Shown here piece by piece: positions 40,389 through 46,466 of a stretch of DNA of 46,466 bases (position 1 is its first letter; each line of letters starts with the position of its first letter). Made by a program: the position numbers and the translations under genes. The notes under the pieces were generated by a model. It was given only the letters and a program-made list of their open reading frames with translations. It searched no databases and was not told the DNA's origin. The stretch is from Candidatus Omnitrophota bacterium (GTDB lineage: Bacteria; Omnitrophota; Gorgyraeia; Pluralincolimonadales; Pluralincolimonadaceae): NCBI GenBank assembly GCA_003141835.1, contig PLNR01000008.1:196472-242937 (forward strand). The letters are read 5' to 3'.

Positions 40389-43300
40389 CTAATGCGACCA
40401 GCGGACAGAGTCTACGTAGAATGTGGTGGCAGATGCTGCGGTAATCTTTAACGGGCAGTAGACTTGGGTCAAATTAGCTCCTGAGAAATTGCTAATCGGT
40501 ATGGAAACTTCCTGCCACGACCCGCCGCTCGAAGAGATATACTGCGTATAAGTATACCCTGCAGGTGCCTCTATCTCTACCGTTAAGCTCGTTGAGCTCT
40601 TTACCCAGAATTTAAGGTAACCGTTGGCATATGCCGACAGGTCTACCGTGCCGCTCGTGTTGAAAACTCCCCATCCCGCCCACCAGGTGCTTATTGTCTG
40701 AAAACACAGCGTGCCTTCAGGCGGGGTCCCGCCGCTATAATTACCGTCCCAGGTCCCGTAGCCCCAGGTGTAGATACTGCTGCCCTGCGGTATGCCGGAA
40801 TCGGAATAGACGCTGTAAGCCGTACCTACGGAGATCGTCGTCTCGGGCTCATAGGGCTGGCCCGTAGCTGTAAACCTGAAGGTATCGTCCATGCCGATCC
40901 TTTCTTCATACGGCTGAACGCCCTGTCTCTTGTTGTCGAAGATATAAGCGCCCCACATATAGTTGCTTCCGTAAGGCGTATTGCTCGGCACGTTGATCGC
41001 GAAACTCTGGTCTCCACTTCCCGTAGTGATGGTAAAATCAGAGGTCACGTAAGTTGTGCCGGTGTAGACGTCCTGTAGGAAGACCCTCAAAGTCAACGGG
41101 AAGGTCACCGCATACGGCTTCCATTCGGTTATCGTAACTATCGTATCCAGGCCCTCCCAGACAATCGGCACATTAACCTGCGTTCCCGGGTTGAAGGTCG
41201 TCGGGAAATTGGGGTCTTCGACTTTAAGCCGCGGCGCCCAATACAGGGTTGTGGGGATGTCATACTTATCCGACGTCTCGGAGAACCATGTTACCCAATT
41301 ATACTTTCCGCCGCTAGCCGAATCCTTCAACTCCGTATGGGCGGGGTCATAGTCGGGTACCAAAGCATAGAAGGGCGTGTAAGGAGACCTGAAATCATCC
41401 ACAAGCCCGTTTACCGATTGCGTCTGCAGCCAGTCCTCTAACCTGAACAAGGTCGCCGACGGATAACCGGCCAATGTCATCTTCTTCTGCAATGTGATGA
41501 TGTCGGTCGCAAGATCTCCGTCGGTAAGGGTTACCCTGTAGTATTTGCACGCGGTATCAAGGTTTATAGTCGGATTGTAGTCTCCCGCCGATGTGCCGGA
41601 AGTGTAAATATTGGTCCAGGTCGCCCTATCCGCAGACTTGTCGACCGTCAACTGGTCCCATGCGCCCGCGAAATTGAAATTCATCGTCAATGTCGGTGAT
41701 GTAGCTGAAGCTATGTCCTTAAGCGTCATGAATACCTGGGGCCTTGTGCCGCTCGTGTTGGCGTTGCTGATCCAGGCAACATTTGTCTCCGTAAGCCAGG
41801 TGTTAGGATCGGTCTTGCCATCGAACATCGGGCTGCCGCCGTAGATCTCATTTGTAAGGCCGTCACCGTTGTTGCCGTCTCCACCGAATCCGAAGTTAAG
41901 CTTAAGGTTATCGCCTCTTGTGTTGTAGGCGATCCAGTTGTCGAACGTCCTTCCGCCCGTAGCGATAAACGTAGCACCGGCATTGTACAGGCCGTAACCC
42001 GAGATACTGGATTGGTAACCCGGGTCATTCAATGAGGTGTAGAAGCCCATCTGGTCTGTCCACGGGTCAGCCGAATTCCAGGGATAGGCGTAAACAACCC
42101 AATAGACGCTACCGTCTCCGGTCATAGTTGTCTGCGGCAGGGTAAATTGAACGTTCATAGTACCGCTGGGATCTGTAGTCCAGACGTCCTTCTCGGCCAG
42201 TACGAGGTCACTGTCTGTCGTATCCGGCGTCTCGTACTTAAGCAGGACTTTCATCTTGTATATCTCTTTTGTCATCCAGTCGAACGTATTCTGAGAGACC
42301 ACGCTGAATTGATTCGTCATTTGATTAGAGGTATCAACGCCATAGTTAAAGACGAAGGTTTTTCCTTTCTTCTCGCCGATATCGGACGTAACGAAATAGG
42401 CGTCGTCAAAATAATACGTTCCCTGGTTCCATTCGTATAACTCGATGGAGGATACCCTGCCCAAATCTATGCCCTGCGTCTGTGAAATGGGCCACGATAT
42501 CAAAGTCCACTGGTTCTGGGCAGCCGACATGGTCGACCAGAGCGCTGAACTCAGATTGCCCCATTTATCCTTGAATTTGATCTGCAGCGTGTTATTGCCT
42601 TGAGTGTCGTAGACCCAGACATGGAAATCGGTCATGCTTGTCAGGTCGATATACCCTATAGGCGCGGCGATATTGATGCCGATCGTGCCGCCGCCCGAAC
42701 CGGATACCATCTTGACCGAACGCGCGCCGCCATGTTTAATCGTCGTCTCGAACGCGGGGTTCGATTGCCAGGCATCATAATAGTAAGCGCCGTGGGTCGA
42801 GTTCCCGGTCTCGAAGTTCTGGAAAGAGACGCTGTCCTTGGTCAGGAGGTTGCTTATCAAGGCCGGAGCGGAAGAAGTCGCGTTCTTGATATCCGCGATC
42901 TTCGTGCCCGTAGTAACCGTCGTCCAGGAAATAGCGGAAGCTCCTGAAGCCGTCGCTATATTTTGACCGTTGGTGTAATCCTTAGTGATGTAATGGGTGT
43001 TGTCGGTAACCTGCAAATTCTGCAGGTTAGCCAGGGTCGTATAACCGGAATCGACGCCGAACGCGGTCTCGATCCTGCCGGTCCCGGATGAGCCGTCCGG
43101 CTGTTTGATCCCCACGCCGCCGTCCGTGGCCAGGACCGTAAACTGTCCCGCCTGTAAATACGACTTTATACCGTAGCATTCGTCGTCATTCATAACGTAG
43201 ACGCTCGGCAGGACTACGATCGGGAAGAACTCTTTCAAATAACCCCAATCGAGGTTAAGGAGGTTTCCGTCAAGACCCCTCTCGTTATCGTCAACGAAAT

Positions 43301-46300
43301 AATAACCCAGCAGGGGTTCCGATACGCCTAACTGGGAAGCCTTGGCGCCCACTCCTATCTTTCCGGTCGCGAGGTTATTATCGCTGAACTGGCCCTCTAA
43401 CTGACCGTCGAGATAGACCTGGAAATTTCCTCCAGTCGCAACGACTTTCAAAGTATGGAAGACATTGGCCGAGATGGCGTTGGAGAGGTTCACTATATTA
43501 CCCCCAAATTCCTGGCCGTTTACCCTTCCGCCGTATTTCAGTCTCCAGAGCCCATAGTTATTGTAGGGCTTTACGTAGTAGAAGTTATCGTTATCCTGAT
43601 AACGGAAGACAAGGTACGCCTCTTCAAAGTAGGGATCTTGGGTTACGTATTTAAATTTCATCTCGGCAGAATAGTCGGTCCAGGAGGAACTTCCGGCAAC
43701 CGAGATATTATAGCTCTGGCTCATGCGGTCTATGCTGTACTCATAGCTCGGCACCGTCCAGCGGCTCGATCCTTCCACCACTGTCCAGTTATTAGCGTTT
43801 CCGCTGCTGAAATTATCCGAGAATAGGGTATTTCCTCCGCTCGTTACCAGAACATCGTCAAAATGCGTGACAGCCGGGTTGGAATGGACATAACCCAGGC
43901 TCTCGAGCCAGTCGCAGACCTGATTTACCTTGTCATAATGAGTCGAATACAGGGCCTGCGTCTTGGCGGACCTTACGACCGCGATGCGTCCCGGGAAATC
44001 AGTCTCTCTCTTGAGAGGTGTGTTCTCCCAGGATTGATATTCATACAGGTCCTGCCACTTGAAATTGAGAGAATAATTCTGCCCTTTGCTTAGCGAAGTT
44101 GGAAAAGGAGTTGTGGGATCCGCGCCCCATTCCAATTGCGTATTTTGATACGACTCCGCCACTTTTACGCTCGACTGCTCTAACCAGGCATGAATGACGT
44201 AGCTTCCTCCGTCGGGAGTAGACATATAACCGGCATCAGCCTTGTTGGCATCCGGTATCCAGAGCCACAGCGTCTGATCGCCCGCGCCGGTGACGTTGAC
44301 GTTCGTTGAGCTATAAACCGTATTGGGAGCGCCGGCTTTCTGCAATGCGACGTATAAGGTCAGATTCTGTGCGCCGAGCGTATCATACCTGACATTGACC
44401 TGGTATGATTTATCGCCCATGGGATGGACTACGGCCGGTGCGTCAAGGATAGCGGCTTTCGGAGAAGGAGCTCCGACGTAGGCCTTTATCAATTCATGGT
44501 CAATGGGTCCTAACGTCAAATTAAACGTCCCATTGCTGTTTTGCGCGATAACCCCGCCGTTGGTCAGGTTCTCGATGGTCATTCCGGCGATGAGTGGCGT
44601 GGTTATCGTTACGGTCTCATTCTGGTCTTGTCTATAATTTCTAGCGGAGATCAATATAGAACCATCAGCAGCCGTTCTATAATCAACCACGACGTACTGG
44701 CTGCCTGAAATATTCACAGCCGGCTGTATTCCAAAGCCCGTTAAAAAGATGGCTTTCATCCAATCAAAATGTTGTGCCCAGGGGATTATATCAGGCTGGC
44801 CATCGCCGTTTCCGTCCGTGTTCATGTCGCCCATGCCAAATGTCGTTATCGCGGCCTTAGAGGTCCCGTTGTCTTTTATTACAAGCGCAGGGTTGCCGTT
44901 TGAATGGGTGGCATAGACTGTACCCGTGGTAGCAACGGTCATATTGCTGTATTTCCAGACATGGAAGGTGTCCTGTCTTGCGACGGTCAACGGTGAAAGC
45001 GCCTGGGTGACAGTAGTGTTTATTGGCACGAAGTTAATTCCATATTGCTCGTTCCTCGCCGGGTCATCGTAACCGGAAGTATCCGCGGCATTGATGCCGA
45101 AGATATTACCTACTTCTGTGGCAAAGTCACCTAATGTGTTTACGTGATAGTCCTGCATTCCGGGCAGGTCCGCGTCCGCATAGATATTAACGCCCGCGGG
45201 AATCACCTTTGTGCGGATATAGGTCAGATCTCCGGGATACATCCGCATATTCCGGGGCAGGATTATCGCCGCGTAAGAGCTGTAATCAAGCGGCGTGCCG
45301 TTGTTCTTCTCGAAATTCTGGAACGCGGTCTGGCTTCCCGCTGTATAGGTTGCGTCGTCGAGATAATAGACGCCCTGATTCCACTCGTATAGTTCGACCG
45401 AGGAGATCTTGGTCTTATCGAGATTGGGAACACTCGGATACTGCGTCATATTCCAGCTTATCTGGGTCCACTGATTCTGCACCGACGCATTCGAAGACCA
45501 CAGATAATAGCCGTCGTTTCCCGATCCTCCGTTGCCGTTTACATCTCTTAAGCGCAACTGGATACTGTTATTCCCCTGCGTATCGTAGACCCAGAGAGAA
45601 AAACCGGTGGCGCTATTTAAGTCCATCACCTGAGCGCTATTGGCCGGATAGACCGCGATCGTGCCGCCGCCGTTGCCGGTGCTTATCTTTAATGACCTTG
45701 CTCCGGCATGGACCGTAGCGAGGTTAACGACAGGATCAGACTGCCAAATGTCTTTAAAATATTTCGAGGTCAACAACTCTTCTCTACTCAAGAACGTCGG
45801 CTCGTATCCTACCCTCTGCAATGGAGCGAATAGATGCTGCATATTAGCTTCATAGCGGTTATACATGCCATCGGTTGCATCCGACCATAAGAAGGCTACA
45901 TCGCGAGTTGCGTCTTTAGAATTACCGATAAGATGCGTCACGCCAACCTGGTCCATCAAGTTATAGGTATCCCTAACAACCCAGAAAGAGGGCTTAATCC
46001 TTCTGTCGGCATAGACTATGCCAAAGCCTTTCTCTCTGTCGGTGATATAGGCCCTGTCGTTCCAGGTAAAGACATGGACGCCTATAGCCCCTGCCTCCAG
46101 GGCCTCCCACAAGGAGTTGCGGATTAACGGACCTTGGTTCTGCTCATTTATGAATCCTGGAACCGGAAAAGTCTCAGATGAGGTAAAGCCGGTTTCGGTA
46201 TAAAGGACAGGCAGGCCGACCCTCCATTTAGCCTTGATGACTCCATATCTGGCTGTAATAGACTCGCTGCCAGGCAAATACCAAGGATAATTATTTATAG

Positions 46301-46466
46301 ACCAGAAATCCAGCGGGCTACCTATATCCCTGCAGGCCTTCGCGATCTTGGTCGGGTCTTCGGCGTGGTAGCGCCAGTCCTCCTCGCCCCATTGAGTGCC
46401 AACTGTCGCATACGAGATAAGATGGTTCGGGTCGGCGTTTCTTACTGACCTGCACCCCTTAAACTG
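40389..46466 (-). CDS. Giant multidomain glycoside-hydrolase-like protein (GH42/GH-A-type barrel fragment, GATase-like domains, carbohydrate-binding modules), 5' end beyond window
   Basis: The frame is open to the window edge (QFKGCRSVRNADPNHLISYATVGTQWGEEDWRYHAEDPTKIAKACRDIGSPLDFWSINNYPWYLPGSESI continues into the ORF-track protein). LYTETGFTSSE resembles a clan GH-A acid/base or nucleophile strand; YAAIILPRNMRMYPGDLTYIRTKVIPAGVNIYADADLPG resembles a beta-galactosidase trimerisation domain. Confidence 0.75.
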   Translation of the reverse strand, partial: QFKGCRSVRNADPNHLISYATVGTQWGEEDWRYHAEDPTKIAKACRDIGSPLDFWSINNYPWYLPGSESITARYGVIKAKWRVGLPVLYTETGFTSSETFPVPGFINEQNQGPLIRNSLWEALEAGAIGVHVFTWNDRAYITDREKGFGIVYADRRIKPSFWVVRDTYNLMDQVGVTHLIGNSKDATRDVAFLWSDATDGMYNRYEANMQHLFAPLQRVGYEPTFLSREELLTSKYFKDIWQSDPVVNLATVHAGARSLKISTGNGGGTIAVYPANSAQVMDLNSATGFSLWVYDTQGNNSIQLRLRDVNGNGGSGNDGYYLWSSNASVQNQWTQISWNMTQYPSVPNLDKTKISSVELYEWNQGVYYLDDATYTAGSQTAFQNFEKNNGTPLDYSSYAAIILPRNMRMYPGDLTYIRTKVIPAGVNIYADADLPGMQDYHVNTLGDFATEVGNIFGINAADTSGYDDPARNEQYGINFVPINTTVTQALSPLTVARQDTFHVWKYSNMTVATTGTVYATHSNGNPALVIKDNGTSKAAITTFGMGDMNTDGNGDGQPDIIPWAQHFDWMKAIFLTGFGIQPAVNISGSQYVVVDYRTAADGSILISARNYRQDQNETVTITTPLIAGMTIENLTNGGVIAQNSNGTFNLTLGPIDHELIKAYVGAPSPKAAILDAPAVVHPMGDKSYQVNVRYDTLGAQNLTLYVALQKAGAPNTVYSSTNVNVTGAGDQTLWLWIPDANKADAGYMSTPDGGSYVIHAWLEQSSVKVAESYQNTQLEWGADPTTPFPTSLSKGQNYSLNFKWQDLYEYQSWENTPLKRETDFPGRIAVVRSAKTQALYSTHYDKVNQVCDWLESLGYVHSNPAVTHFDDVLVTSGGNTLFSDNFSSGNANNWTVVEGSSRWTVPSYEYSIDRMSQSYNISVAGSSSWTDYSAEMKFKYVTQDPYFEEAYLVFRYQDNDNFYYVKPYNNYGLWRLKYGGRVNGQEFGGNIVNLSNAISANVFHTLKVVATGGNFQVYLDGQLEGQFSDNNLATGKIGVGAKASQLGVSEPLLGYYFVDDNERGLDGNLLNLDWGYLKEFFPIVVLPSVYVMNDDECYGIKSYLQAGQFTVLATDGGVGIKQPDGSSGTGRIETAFGVDSGYTTLANLQNLQVTDNTHYITKDYTNGQNIATASGASAISWTTVTTGTKIADIKNATSSAPALISNLLTKDSVSFQNFETGNSTHGAYYYDAWQSNPAFETTIKHGGARSVKMVSGSGGGTIGINIAAPIGYIDLTSMTDFHVWVYDTQGNNTLQIKFKDKWGNLSSALWSTMSAAQNQWTLISWPISQTQGIDLGRVSSIELYEWNQGTYYFDDAYFVTSDIGEKKGKTFVFNYGVDTSNQMTNQFSVVSQNTFDWMTKEIYKMKVLLKYETPDTTDSDLVLAEKDVWTTDPSGTMNVQFTLPQTTMTGDGSVYWVVYAYPWNSADPWTDQMGFYTSLNDPGYQSSISGYGLYNAGATFIATGGRTFDNWIAYNTRGDNLKLNFGFGGDGNNGDGLTNEIYGGSPMFDGKTDPNTWLTETNVAWISNANTSGTRPQVFMTLKDIASATSPTLTMNFNFAGAWDQLTVDKSADRATWTNIYTSGTSAGDYNPTINLDTACKYYRVTLTDGDLATDIITLQKKMTLAGYPSATLFRLEDWLQTQSVNGLVDDFRSPYTPFYALVPDYDPAHTELKDSASGGKYNWVTWFSETSDKYDIPTTLYWAPRLKVEDPNFPTTFNPGTQVNVPIVWEGLDTIVTITEWKPYAVTFPLTLRVFLQDVYTGTTYVTSDFTITTGSGDQSFAINVPSNTPYGSNYMWGAYIFDNKRQGVQPYEERIGMDDTFRFTATGQPYEPETTISVGTAYSVYSDSGIPQGSSIYTWGYGTWDGNYSGGTPPEGTLCFQTISTWWAGWGVFNTSGTVDLSAYANGYLKFWVKSSTSLTVEIEAPAGYTYTQYISSSGGSWQEVSIPISNFSGANLTQVYCPLKITAASATTFYVDSVRWSH

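Overview
This window is a 46.5 kb piece of a diderm bacterial chromosome. Positions 1-31.3 kb look like an ordinary housekeeping backbone, mostly on the minus strand: an SBP, thpR, pgpA/pgsA/rimO/rodZ-like/ftsK, a pnp-rpsO-ribF-truB-nrnA-rbfA block, a DHH-CBS-CCA enzyme, a PagL-like OMP, tRNA-Arg(CCG), xerD, ligA, tRNA-Pro(CGG), an FMN-riboswitch-led ribBA-ribH-nusB-PHP-ribD-ribE run, a GAF-GGDEF gene and smc. From about 31.5 kb to the right edge the content is accessory: a DUF1573/CcdA fusion, a Sel1 protein, a 1974-aa secreted RHS protein with a His/Cys C-terminal domain, and a giant glycoside-hydrolase-like protein that runs off the window.

The most unusual signal is in the two adjacent giant genes. 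Two kinds of beta-sandwich module (a 'QNFE...YYFDD' carbohydrate-binding-like module and a LamG/DUF1080-like module) sit inside other domains as in-frame inserts. At least four of the five inserts appear circularly permuted, with different cut points, and removing each insert seems to restore a continuous host domain. This suggests an in-frame, intragenic, circularly permuting cassette process.

Secondary signals are leaderless promoters, an FMN riboswitch with an explicit terminator/antiterminator, a structured smc leader, a nested-palindrome MITE-like element, and an SBP with no possible signal peptide. No database search was run; family calls come from motif recognition. Taxonomy is uncertain; the gene content would fit an Omnitrophota-like lineage, but this is only a guess.
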